From: Thermoplasmata archaeon
GTDB taxonomy: Archaea; Thermoplasmatota; Thermoplasmata; Lutacidiplasmatales; UBA184
NCBI GenBank assembly: GCA_021827405.1
Contig: JAKAVY010000014.1
Location: 1 to 39,976, forward strand
DNA: 39,976 bases
Direction: 5' to 3'
Shown here: positions 15,662 through 22,672 of the stretch, piece after piece
Position numbering within the stretch: position 1 is the first letter of the stretch
Layout: every line of letters begins with the position of its first letter
Position numbers and translations under genes: made by a program
Notes under the pieces: model-generated
Told to the model about the DNA's origin: nothing
The model's database searches: none
The model's input: the letters and a program-made list of their open reading frames with translations, nothing else

Positions 15662-16567
15662 ATGACGCTGGAACGCCTGGTCGTGGCCGTCGACGGTTCC
15701 AAGGCCGACGAGCGGATCTTAGCCGTGGCCGAATCGCTGTCCCGGGCCACCGGGGCCTCGCTCAGGATCGTCTCGGTGGCGGCCGCCGCTCCCTCGTACA
15801 TGCACACCCGCTCGGGGGTCACCGTCCCGCCGGAGGAGGCCGCCCGGTTCCACCGGGAGGTCCTGGTGCGCTCGGAGGAGGAGGCCCGCGCCGCGGGGGC
15901 CGGACCCGTGGATCATCTCCTGCTGGAGGGCCCGCCGGCCCAGGCGATCCTGGACTCGCTCGGGGCGAAGCCCCCGGACCTCCTCGTGGTGGGGAGCCGG
16001 GGGGCCTCGGCCACGCGCCGACTGTTCCTGGGCAGCGTCTCCAACGCCGTGGTCCAGGCCGCTCCTTGCCCCGTTCTGGTGGTCCGGCCCCTTCCCCGCA
16101 AGGCGCCCGGGGTCCCCCGGCTGCAAGACCTGGCGGTGGCCGTCGATGGCTCTCCGCCGTCGGAGGTGGCCTTCCACCTCGCCCGGGACCTCGCCGCTGC
16201 GTTGAGCGGAAAGGAGACCCATGGGGTCCACCTGAGCCTTTTGACCGTCCTCCCCTCCCATCCGGCTCCGAAGGGGAGGGCCCCGGCGCACGGCGGACCG
16301 GCCCCCCGGGACACGGAGTGGGTACAACAGTGGGCCGAGGAAGCCCGGGCCCAGGTCCCGGAGGTCCGGACGGAGGTCTACGAGGGCTCCCCGGTAGAGC
16401 GGATCCTGACCTATCTCCAGACCCATCCCACGGATATCCTCGTGGTGGGCTCCCGGGGACTATCCCCCACCCGCCGGGTGCTCCTGGGAAGCGTCTCCAC
16501 CGCGCTCATCAACCACGCCCCGTGCATGGTCCTGGTGGCGAAGGCCCCTCCCGACCGGGAAACCTGA
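15662..16567 (+). CDS. Tandem universal stress protein (two UspA domains)
   Basis: Soluble nucleotide-binding protein with two UspA domains. Domain 1 starts RLVVAVDGSKADE and ends in GSRGASATRRLFLGSVS. Domain 2 starts LAVAVDGSPPSEV and ends in GSRGLSPTRRVLLGSVS. Both carry the G-x2-G-x9-G-S ATP-binding signature, so both probably bind ATP. A G-run directly before ATG 15662 may act as ribosome-binding site; a TTG at 15650 would add four residues. Spacing of 15 bases from porB suggests cotranscription with the oxidoreductase. The connection could be redox or energy stress, which is inference. Confidence 0.9.
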   Translation: MTLERLVVAVDGSKADERILAVAESLSRATGASLRIVSVAAAAPSYMHTRSGVTVPPEEAARFHREVLVRSEEEARAAGAGPVDHLLLEGPPAQAILDSLGAKPPDLLVVGSRGASATRRLFLGSVSNAVVQAAPCPVLVVRPLPRKAPGVPRLQDLAVAVDGSPPSEVAFHLARDLAAALSGKETHGVHLSLLTVLPSHPAPKGRAPAHGGPAPRDTEWVQQWAEEARAQVPEVRTEVYEGSPVERILTYLQTHPTDILVVGSRGLSPTRRVLLGSVSTALINHAPCMVLVAKAPPDRET

Positions 16568-16701
16568 TCCCGGACCGGCGCGGGGCTAGGGGGGACCCGC
16601 GTCCAGGGCTCGCGTCGTGGGGCGGACCTGCCGGGGACCTACCGCCGGCGCCCGGGGGTGCGGGGTCAAGTATCCCGCGCCTTCTCAGGGTCCGCACCCC
16701 C

Positions 16702-17487
16702 ATGGACCGGGAACTGGCCGCCCCAGAGACCTTCTTCGGGAAGTACGCCGCGGCGTACACCGCGAGCGAGCGGCATGCCCGGGGAGCGGACCTGGCCATC
16801 CTCGTCGAAGCGCTGGCCCCCCGCCCCCAGGAGCGTGCCCTGGACGTGGCCACCGGCCCGGGGCACACCGCCCTCGCCCTGGCCCCTCATGTTCGGGAAG
16901 TGGTGGGCCTGGACGCCACCGAGGCCATGCTGACGGAGGCCCGGAAGCTGGCGGAGGGCCGGAAGGTCCCGAACGTCCACTTCCAACGGGGGGACGCCGC
17001 GCGGTTGCCCTTCCCTGACGGAAGCTTCGACCTGGTGACGTCCCGCCGGGCCCCCCACCACTTCCCCCGGATCGATGCCTTCCTGAGCGAGGCCGCGCGG
17101 GTCCTCGTTCCGGGCGGAAGGCTGGGGATCTCCGACATGTGCCCGGATCCAGCGGGGGCAGACCTCTTGAACCACTTGGAGCGGCTTCGGGACCCCACCC
17201 ACGCCCGGGCGCTCTCGGACCCGGAATGGACCGAGGAGGTGACCCGGGCGGGGCTGGCGTTGACGTTCCGCCAAGTGACCGCCGAATATCTGCCACTAAA
17301 GGAGTGGCTCTCACCGGTACCCCCCGGGGGGACCGAGGAGGTTCGGGTCCGCTCGGCGCTGAAGGAGGCTTCGCCTTCCGCGCTCAAGGCCCTGGGGGCC
17401 CGCGCCGAGGAGGGCCGGGTCGTCGGGTGGGAGAAGCGTCGGATCCTCCTCGTGGCCACCAAGCCGGCCGCTCGCCCCCCGCCCTGA
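16702..17487 (+). CDS. Class I SAM-dependent methyltransferase (UbiE/MenG-like)
   Basis: Soluble methyltransferase of 261 residues. SAM motif I is LDVATGPGHTALALA, the acidic motif II is VVGLDATEAML, motif post-II is FQRGDAARLPFPDGSFDLVTSR and motif III is ARVLVPGGRLGISDM. The arrangement resembles quinone or sterol C-methylases, but the substrate cannot be read from the sequence. A TATA-like CAAGTATC at 16667-16674 is about 31 bases before ATG 16702, consistent with its own leaderless transcript. It converges on the SDR gene at 17617. Confidence 0.88.
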   Translation: MDRELAAPETFFGKYAAAYTASERHARGADLAILVEALAPRPQERALDVATGPGHTALALAPHVREVVGLDATEAMLTEARKLAEGRKVPNVHFQRGDAARLPFPDGSFDLVTSRRAPHHFPRIDAFLSEAARVLVPGGRLGISDMCPDPAGADLLNHLERLRDPTHARALSDPEWTEEVTRAGLALTFRQVTAEYLPLKEWLSPVPPGGTEEVRVRSALKEASPSALKALGARAEEGRVVGWEKRRILLVATKPAARPPP

Positions 17488-17488
17488 G

Positions 17489-17527
17489 AGGTCCCGCGCC
17501 GGCCGTCGGGGCGATCCCGAGGGACCT
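17489..17527. terminator. Inverted repeat between convergent genes
   Basis: AGGTCCC at 17489-17495 pairs with GGGACCT at 17521-17527 across a 25-base loop. It starts two bases after the methyltransferase stop codon and lies between two convergent genes. A role in transcription termination is plausible but no T-tract follows. Confidence 0.25.
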
Positions 17528-17616
17528 TGGCCAAGCCCGGCCTCGCTTCCCGCGAGCCCCCTCCTTCCTCGGGGCGGGAGGCCTCCGCCGGACCCCGTAC
17601 CCTCCCTGCCGGCCGG

Positions 17617-18543
17617 TCAAGACGCCGGGGAGGCCCCCCGCCCTTCCCATCCTTCGGTGGCCGGCGCGTCCCCCTTCCCTTGCAGGAACTCCTCCAGACG
17701 CAGGAACGGGCGCGGGAGATCGGGGGGAGGCGGGAAGCCCAGGGTGTCTGACAGCAGCCAGTCGTACTCGTAGGTGTACAGCACGTGCCATCCCACGGCG
17801 TTGAAGGCCTGGACGGCCCAGCGTCCCATCCGGGGGGAGACGCGGACGAGGTGAGGCTCGCGCCCCACGGCGCGGGCGAGGAGCCCCAGGAGCTCCCGGT
17901 AGGTCATCCGATCCGGTCCTCCGGCCAAGGTGACCGGCGGCAGGTGACCGGCGAGCGCCTCCGCCACCAGGAGGCCCAGGTCCCGGTGCCAGATCGGGGC
18001 AAGGTGGTACTCTCCGCTCCCGAAGAGGGGGAAGTAACGGTGCCGTCGCAGGAGCGCGAGCATGACCTGGATGAGCCGGTCCCGGGGGGCGAAGACCGCC
18101 GAAGGCTGAAGGAGGTTGACCTTGAGCCCGCTGGAAAGGAGCGTGCGCTCGAAGGGTCGCCGGCGGGTGAAGTACGGCAGCTTGGCCTCCAGGGCCGGGG
18201 GGCCTGGGGGAAGGGAGATCTGGACGAACCGCTCCACCCCTTCCTCCACACAGCGCCCAAGGACCCGGTGAAGCGCGTCGGCCACCGGCGCGAAGCGCCC
18301 GTCCGGGCCGGGTTCGCGGTACCAGACCACGTTCACCACGGCGTGGAGCTGCCGAAAGAGTTCCGGCCGGTCCGGCAACTGCCGGAGGTCCCCCGGCACG
18401 AACGTCACCCGCCCACTCTCGTTGGCGAGCGGGGTCCGATGGTAGGAGATCACGGAGTACTCCCGGAGCAACTCCTCCAGGACCCCGGAGCCCACGACCC
18501 CTCCGCCTCCCCCCAGGAGGAGCACCCGCTTCCTTTCGGCCAT
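17617..18543 (-). CDS. Atypical NAD(P)-binding short-chain dehydrogenase/reductase (NDUFA9/NmrA-like)
   Basis: Rossmann-fold protein of 308 residues. It starts RVLLLGGGGGVVGSGVLEEL, a glycine-rich nucleotide-binding loop, followed by VTFVPGDLRQLP and VNVVWYREP. The segment LPYFTRRRPFERTLLSSGLKVNLLQPSAVF aligns with the YxxxK region of atypical SDRs, with Arg at the Lys position, so classical dehydrogenase chemistry is doubtful. The C-terminal half resembles the NAD(P)-binding 39-kDa complex I subunit/mycolic-type atypical SDRs. ATG 18543 was chosen because the TATA-like box at 18567-18573 is about 27 bases upstream; the frame continues 17 residues further to a less likely start. Confidence 0.8.
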   Translation of the reverse strand: MAERKRVLLLGGGGGVVGSGVLEELLREYSVISYHRTPLANESGRVTFVPGDLRQLPDRPELFRQLHAVVNVVWYREPGPDGRFAPVADALHRVLGRCVEEGVERFVQISLPPGPPALEAKLPYFTRRRPFERTLLSSGLKVNLLQPSAVFAPRDRLIQVMLALLRRHRYFPLFGSGEYHLAPIWHRDLGLLVAEALAGHLPPVTLAGGPDRMTYRELLGLLARAVGREPHLVRVSPRMGRWAVQAFNAVGWHVLYTYEYDWLLSDTLGFPPPPDLPRPFLRLEEFLQGKGDAPATEGWEGRGASPAS

Positions 18544-18566
18544 GGCGGAGGAGGGGAGGAGAGGGG

Positions 18567-18573
18567 CTTTATC
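18567..18573. promoter_or_regulatory. Single TATA-like box apparently shared by two divergent leaderless genes
   Basis: CTTTATC (GATAAAG on the other strand) is the only AT-rich element between ATG 18543 (minus) and ATG 18600 (plus). Its centre is about 27 bases from one start codon and 30 from the other, so both distances fit leaderless transcription. This suggests a bidirectional promoter built on one box. Confidence 0.5.
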
Positions 18574-18599
18574 CCTGCCCGGGCTGCGGGGCACGGCAC

Positions 18600-18716
18600 A
18601 TGGCCGCCTCTTCGCTCTTCCGCTGGGTCCGGGTCGCCTGGGCGGTGGTGGGGATCGCCCTGGTCCTCCTGGTCATCCTCTGGGTGGCCATCCTCTGGGC
18701 CCAGACGGGCGCTTGA
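18600..18716 (+). CDS. 38-residue single-pass membrane peptide
   Basis: The frame from ATG 18600 to TGA 18716 encodes a basic, polar start (MAASSLFRWVRV), a strongly hydrophobic helix (AVVGIALVLLVILWVAIL) and a short end (WAQTGA). This is the layout of a single-pass membrane peptide with a cytoplasmic N-terminus. It matches no family I know. Support for its reality: start codon at leaderless distance from a good TATA-like box, helix-like composition unlike the shadow frames, and a good fit in a gap between two genes. It is too short for most gene finders. Function unknown. Confidence 0.55.
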   Translation: MAASSLFRWVRVAWAVVGIALVLLVILWVAILWAQTGA

Positions 18717-18746
18717 GCTCCCTCTTCCCGGGAACGGACGGCCCGC

Positions 18747-20153
18747 TCACCAGAGCCGCCCTAACGGGTCCTCTTCCCCCGGCGCCGCCGGAGGAGGGGG
18801 AGGGAGCGTCTCCCCGGCTCCGCTCTGCGGGGTCGGGTCCCGGGGGCGAGGGCGCAGGATCCGCACCGCGGCAATGAGGATGGCGGCCACCGCCACACCG
18901 GCGAGGGCCGCTTCCAGGAGCGGTCGGCTCCCAGGGGAACCCGGCCCGCCACCCCCGCCAGGCCCACCGCTCCCGGGGAGGCCGTTGCATCCGGAAAGCT
19001 CCTGGCAGGACTGGTTGTGTGCCGCCGTAGGGGAGACCGGGGCCCCGTAGACCGTGTAGTTGCCCAGCGGGGACTGCGCCGCCTGGGCCGCGGGAACGAG
19101 AATGGAGCCGGTGACGTCCCCCTTGGACGTCCCAGGTAGATGGGGCGCGAAGAGGGTGGTGGAAGCGACGACGCCGAGGTGAGAGGACTGTCCGAGCCAG
19201 TTGAGATCGGTCGTGGTCACCTGCTGGAACGGGGCGGGGTTGGAGGCCGCGACAGGGGCCTCGAAGAGGTCCGCCACCGTGGGGACGAGGAGCACGCCGT
19301 CCTCCAGGACGAAGGTGCTCGGGGCGGTGAGCGCGAGGCTCATCCCCTGGGTGGGGGCCCCGTCGTCGGACTCGCCCGTCGGTCCCCCATCGGTCCCGGA
19401 GACCGCGAATCGGGCGGTGAGCGCGAGCGGGCCAGCCCCGGGCCCGCACGGGCTGGTCCCGTTCACCGCGACCACCGTGCAGGCCACCTGGTAGCTCCCG
19501 GAGACGGTCCCGAGGGCGGAGGCGTTCCAGGGTTCGTCGGTCGGGGGATCCAGGGGGAAGAGCCCGAGGCCACCGGCCCCGAGGTCCACGGAGGCCTGGA
19601 GCCGGGACTGGGCGCTCCGGTCCACGGCACCCGAACCGCTGGCCACCTTCCACGACAGTCCCTCGGTCAGGTTCTGGACGAGGAGGCTCTCGCTGGAGAG
19701 CAGGGCAAAGGCCGGCAGGACGGTCCCGTTCTCCAGCACGACGCTCCCGTCCCGGGTCAGGTTGGCCGTCAATTGGTCCACCTCCCAGGCACGGATGGTG
19801 AGGTTCACGAAGCTCCCGCCGGGGGGGCAGGCGAGGGAACAGAGCTCGGCAAAGAGGACGAAGCTCACCGTGCGGTTCATCTGCACCGTGAAGCCTTGGG
19901 CACTGGTGTTCCGCTGGCTGAAGATCGCCGTGGTGGCGAAGTCGGCGTGCAGGTCGTAGCTTCCCCCGAGGGCACCGGAGACGGTGACCAGGTGGCTCAC
20001 CGAATCCTCTCCCGCATAGGCCCAGAGGGCCGGCCCGGGGCCCCCGGGGGTGGGCGGAAGGGCCAGGGCGAAGCCGGGGACGATCAGCAGGGCGGTGAGC
20101 AGGGCCGAGAGGGCGAAAAGCCCCCCGCGGGGTCGGCCAGGGAAGCGTGGCAT
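18747..20153 (-). CDS. Membrane-anchored, probably glycosylated surface protein
   Basis: 468 residues. A signal peptide (RPRGGLFALSALLTALLIV) leads to an exported ectodomain rich in beta-type Ser/Thr/Val sequence, with many Asn-X-Ser/Thr sites (NTS, NRT, NLT, NGT, NAS). Cysteine pairs such as CSLAC, CTVVAVNGTSPC and CQELSGC suggest disulfides outside the cell. A glycine-rich spacer (GSGGPGGGGGPGSPGS) precedes a single helix (LLEAALAGVAVAAILIAAV) and a basic, proline-rich cytoplasmic tail. No enzymatic motif is visible. It is divergent from a duplicated wHTH-type regulator at 20291, which may control it. I know no named family. Confidence 0.8.
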   Translation of the reverse strand: MPRFPGRPRGGLFALSALLTALLIVPGFALALPPTPGGPGPALWAYAGEDSVSHLVTVSGALGGSYDLHADFATTAIFSQRNTSAQGFTVQMNRTVSFVLFAELCSLACPPGGSFVNLTIRAWEVDQLTANLTRDGSVVLENGTVLPAFALLSSESLLVQNLTEGLSWKVASGSGAVDRSAQSRLQASVDLGAGGLGLFPLDPPTDEPWNASALGTVSGSYQVACTVVAVNGTSPCGPGAGPLALTARFAVSGTDGGPTGESDDGAPTQGMSLALTAPSTFVLEDGVLLVPTVADLFEAPVAASNPAPFQQVTTTDLNWLGQSSHLGVVASTTLFAPHLPGTSKGDVTGSILVPAAQAAQSPLGNYTVYGAPVSPTAAHNQSCQELSGCNGLPGSGGPGGGGGPGSPGSRPLLEAALAGVAVAAILIAAVRILRPRPRDPTPQSGAGETLPPPPPAAPGEEDPLGRLW

Positions 20154-20170
20154 GGTCCTCCTCGGAGGGG

Positions 20171-20179
20171 TCTTAACCC
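20171..20179 (-). promoter_or_regulatory. TATA-like element upstream of the surface-protein gene
   Basis: GGGTTAAGA on the minus strand is centred 22 bases before ATG 20153. A second AT-richer patch (GTAAGCGTAT, 20181-20190) lies slightly further out. One of the two is probably the TATA box. Confidence 0.4.
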
Positions 20180-20290
20180 GATACGCTTACATGAACCCCC
20201 GTCCAGGGGTCATAGGGCCGGTCTGGACGGCGTGACAAACCCTCTCCAGCCGCCCGGGAGGACCCTCTGCGCGATCTGACCGAGACCGAG

Positions 20291-21325
20291 GTGAAGGTGC
20301 TCATCGCCCTCCTCGCGGTGGAGGACGAGAGCGAGCGCACCCGGCTCGAGAGGACCGGGCTACCCCGCTCCACCTATCACGCGGCCCGGCGACGCGCCTA
20401 TGAGGAGGGTTGGGTCCACGATCGCTACCTGCCCGACCCGAACGCCTTCGGGTTCCGGACGGCGCGGGTCTGGCTCTTGCGACCGTACGCGGACCGGCAG
20501 GAGGAGCTCCTGCGTCGCCTGGAGTCCCGGCCGGGGACCGTGGTGCTCTGGCAGGCCCCCCAGTCGGTCTTTGCCGTCGAAGTGGACCCGGGGGCCGAGG
20601 GGGCCGCGACAGGACCCCAAGTCCCGGAGGAGCTGACCCAGGAGAGGACCGTCCTCTCCGTCGCCCTGGGCGAGCGCGGCTTCCCCGTGTACTTCGACTA
20701 CGAGGGTTTGGTATCCCACCTGGCCTCTCAACCCGGGGCCCGGGCCTATCCTCGGGGGCTTGATGGGCGTCCCGGCCTCTCTCCCGGGAAGGCCCCGGTC
20801 CGGTCACCCGGGACCTGGCAGGCGGCCTACCGGCTGGTGCTCCTGCCGTTCAACGCCCCCCTGGAGGGTCGCCCCGGGCACCGGATGGGGCCCCAGGGGC
20901 TACCCCGTTCCCAGCGTCGGCTTCTGGACCTGGGCTGGGTCCACCGTCGGGTCCTTCCGGACCCGGCCCGGATCCCTCCCTTCCGCGGCCGCCAGGCAGA
21001 CGAGATGGTCTTCGTACACGGGCGGTGGAAGGAGGGGGAGAAGGCCGACCTGCTGTTGCGGACCCTCACCGGGGAGTGCCGGGTCTTTCCCTTCCTCTTC
21101 GCCTTCAACGACGAGGCGCTGCTCCTCGCCGCCCTGGGGCAGAGCGCCCCGGGGGACGGGGGGGTCCCTGGCTCCTCCCCCCGGCGACCCGTCCTGCCGA
21201 CGCTCCGCCAATGCCTGGAGAACATCGTGGTCACCCGGGAGCGGGTGGCCTCCGTGACCCCCCGGGTCGACCACCGCTACGACCGGCTGTTGTCCCGATT
21301 CGGGCTCCCGGAGGAGAGCCGTTGA
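20291..21325 (+). CDS. Putative DNA-binding regulator with two related winged-helix-plus-sensor halves
   Basis: 344 residues, not in a family I can name. The N-terminus reads like a winged helix: VLIALLAVEDESERTRLERTGLPRSTYHAARRRAYEEGWV. An alpha/beta effector-like part follows. The motif GLPRS...GWVH-R-LPDP occurs twice, near residues 23-50 and again near 203-230, each time followed by a similar stretch, so the protein looks like an internal duplication. The second copy has lost part of its helix-turn-helix. Start uncertain: in-frame CTG codons at 20267 and 20276 would include LRDLTETE, which completes the first helix and has an AT-richer GACAAACC at the right distance. The gene is divergent from a surface-protein gene. 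Its last 49 bases overlap the convergent gene downstream. Confidence 0.75.
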   Translation: MKVLIALLAVEDESERTRLERTGLPRSTYHAARRRAYEEGWVHDRYLPDPNAFGFRTARVWLLRPYADRQEELLRRLESRPGTVVLWQAPQSVFAVEVDPGAEGAATGPQVPEELTQERTVLSVALGERGFPVYFDYEGLVSHLASQPGARAYPRGLDGRPGLSPGKAPVRSPGTWQAAYRLVLLPFNAPLEGRPGHRMGPQGLPRSQRRLLDLGWVHRRVLPDPARIPPFRGRQADEMVFVHGRWKEGEKADLLLRTLTGECRVFPFLFAFNDEALLLAALGQSAPGDGGVPGSSPRRPVLPTLRQCLENIVVTRERVASVTPRVDHRYDRLLSRFGLPEESR

Positions 21326-22236
21326 GACCCCCGGTCTCCGACGAACCTCCGAAGACCCTCCCGATAGCCCAGGGGACGCACGCCGAGCTTGTGGACCTCC
21401 CGCACCCTAAGCCCGCCTCGCCGTCCGTTCCCGGGCTCGGGCACCCCGCCCCGTCGGGCGGGAAGCCCGGCCTCCCGGCAGAGATGGGCCAGGAAGCCGT
21501 CCAGGGAGACCACTTCTGGCGAGGCCACGTGGTAGATCCGGCGGGGCTGGCGGTCCAGGATCGCTCCCAGCGCCTCGGTCAGGTCGGGCACCCAGGTGGG
21601 GGTGATCTGTTCGGCCGAGGGAATGACCAGGGGGGCGCCCCGTTCCAGGGCCTCGGCCCACTGCGCCACCCAGTCGGGTCGCGAGGGATGGCCCCCCCCA
21701 TACGGTCGGCAGACCCGGACGATGGCCCGCCTCGCCCGGGAGGCATAGACCCGCGCCTCCCCGGTCCCCAGCGCCGCCCCGGTCGGGGAGAGCCGGTCGG
21801 AAGGGGGGCTGGGGGGGTCCTCCTCCCCGTAGGGCCCCGCCTCCCCGTCGAAGACCTCATCCGTGGAGAGCTGCACGAGGTAGCGGTCCTGGCGCTCGGC
21901 CTCGTCCGCGAGCCAGCCGGGGAGGTCCACCAGCAGCCTGCGTTCGCGCTCCGGGTCCCCGGCGCCGAGGGCGCCCATCCCCCGGGCATCGGCCGGTCCC
22001 GGCGCGAGGCACGGGATGGCCAGGTTGATCCAGGCGTCGGCCGGAGAGCCGGAGAGGAGCGCCCGTACCGCCGGCCCGTCGGACAGGTCCAGAGGGTGGA
22101 ACCGACGCAAGGGCAGTCCCCAGGTCCGGGGATCGGTCCGGCCAGCGGCCTCCAAGGCCCAGCCCGCTGGAGGCTGCCGGAGCAGATGGGTGCCCGGGGC
22201 CGAAGAGGCGCCGAAGACCAGGGCCATAGGAGGCAT
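21277..22236 (-). CDS. RmlD-like extended SDR, catalytic Tyr/Lys apparently lost
   Basis: 319-residue Rossmann protein related to dTDP-4-dehydrorhamnose reductases. It starts ALVFGASSAPGTHLL, keeps LVQLSTDEVFDG with the PYGEED that follows, and VRVCRPYGGG, THE hallmark order of RmlD/RfbD. Where the family has YGxSKxxGE, this protein has TGAALGTGE, so both the catalytic Tyr and Lys are absent. It may bind a nucleotide-sugar or act as a non-catalytic partner, as MAT2B-type RmlD relatives do (family knowledge; application here is inference). ATG 22236 fits the box at 22259-22264; ATG 22227 and 22248 are alternatives. It follows the rhodanese gene on the same strand and overlaps the regulator's end by 49 bases. 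Confidence 0.8.
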   Translation of the reverse strand: MPPMALVFGASSAPGTHLLRQPPAGWALEAAGRTDPRTWGLPLRRFHPLDLSDGPAVRALLSGSPADAWINLAIPCLAPGPADARGMGALGAGDPERERRLLVDLPGWLADEAERQDRYLVQLSTDEVFDGEAGPYGEEDPPSPPSDRLSPTGAALGTGEARVYASRARRAIVRVCRPYGGGHPSRPDWVAQWAEALERGAPLVIPSAEQITPTWVPDLTEALGAILDRQPRRIYHVASPEVVSLDGFLAHLCREAGLPARRGGVPEPGNGRRGGLRVREVHKLGVRPLGYREGLRRFVGDRGSQRLSSGSPNRDNSRS

Positions 22237-22258
22237 CCCGAGGCCCATCGGGGGACGG

Positions 22259-22264
22259 GTTAAG
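22259..22264 (-). promoter_or_regulatory. TATA-like box for the RmlD-like gene
   Basis: CTTAAC on the minus strand, within CCCTTAACCC, is centred about 25 bases before ATG 22236. It supports that start and an independent leaderless transcript. Confidence 0.5.
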
Positions 22265-22305
22265 GGCCTTCTCCCTGGGACCGGCGCAGACGGCCCCCGG
22301 AACGG

Positions 22306-22629
22306 TCAGCCGTAGTGCGGGATGCCCGGATCGACCAGGGTGGCCCAGCCATCGATCCCTCCCTGGAGGCTCAGGACCCGGGGGAATCCCTGCTGCTCCA
22401 GGTAATCCGCGACCACGTAGGAACGCATTCCGTGATGGCAATAGACCACCACGGCCCCTTCCTGGGGGATCTCGTCCAGACGGTCCGGGACCTCCTCCAT
22501 CGGGATGAACAACGACGGATCAATCCGCGCCTGGTCCCGTTCCCAGGGCTCCCGGATGTCCAGGAGGAGGACCTTTTCCTTCTTTTCGAGGAGGTCCCGG
22601 AGCTGGCGGGGGTCGAGCTCCGTCACCAT
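22306..22629 (-). CDS. Single-domain rhodanese-like sulfurtransferase
   Basis: 107-residue cytoplasmic protein with a complete rhodanese domain. LLLDIREPWERDQARID is the CH2A-type motif, C64 in VVYCHHGMRS is the persulfide-carrying nucleophile with a six-residue active-site loop, and GIDGW closes the domain. Likely role: sulfur transfer or persulfide handling; substrate unknown. It lies between the flippase gene, whose end is 43 bases upstream, and the RmlD-like gene. A perfect inverted repeat sits in the short gap before it. Confidence 0.9.
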   Translation of the reverse strand: MVTELDPRQLRDLLEKKEKVLLLDIREPWERDQARIDPSLFIPMEEVPDRLDEIPQEGAVVVYCHHGMRSYVVADYLEQQGFPRVLSLQGGIDGWATLVDPGIPHYG

Positions 22630-22639
22630 GGGGGGGCCG

Positions 22640-22661
22640 AGGCCTTTCCCCTCAAAGGCCT
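22640..22661. repeat. Perfect inverted repeat before the rhodanese gene
   Basis: AGGCCTTT, a six-base spacer CCCCTC, and AAAGGCCT form a perfect 8-bp dyad in the 43-base gap between the flippase stop and the rhodanese start. One arm falls where the rhodanese TATA box would be (about 26 bases before ATG 22629). It may be an operator overlapping the promoter, or a hairpin ending the flippase transcript. Confidence 0.45.
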
Positions 22662-22672
22662 TGCCCCGGGGT

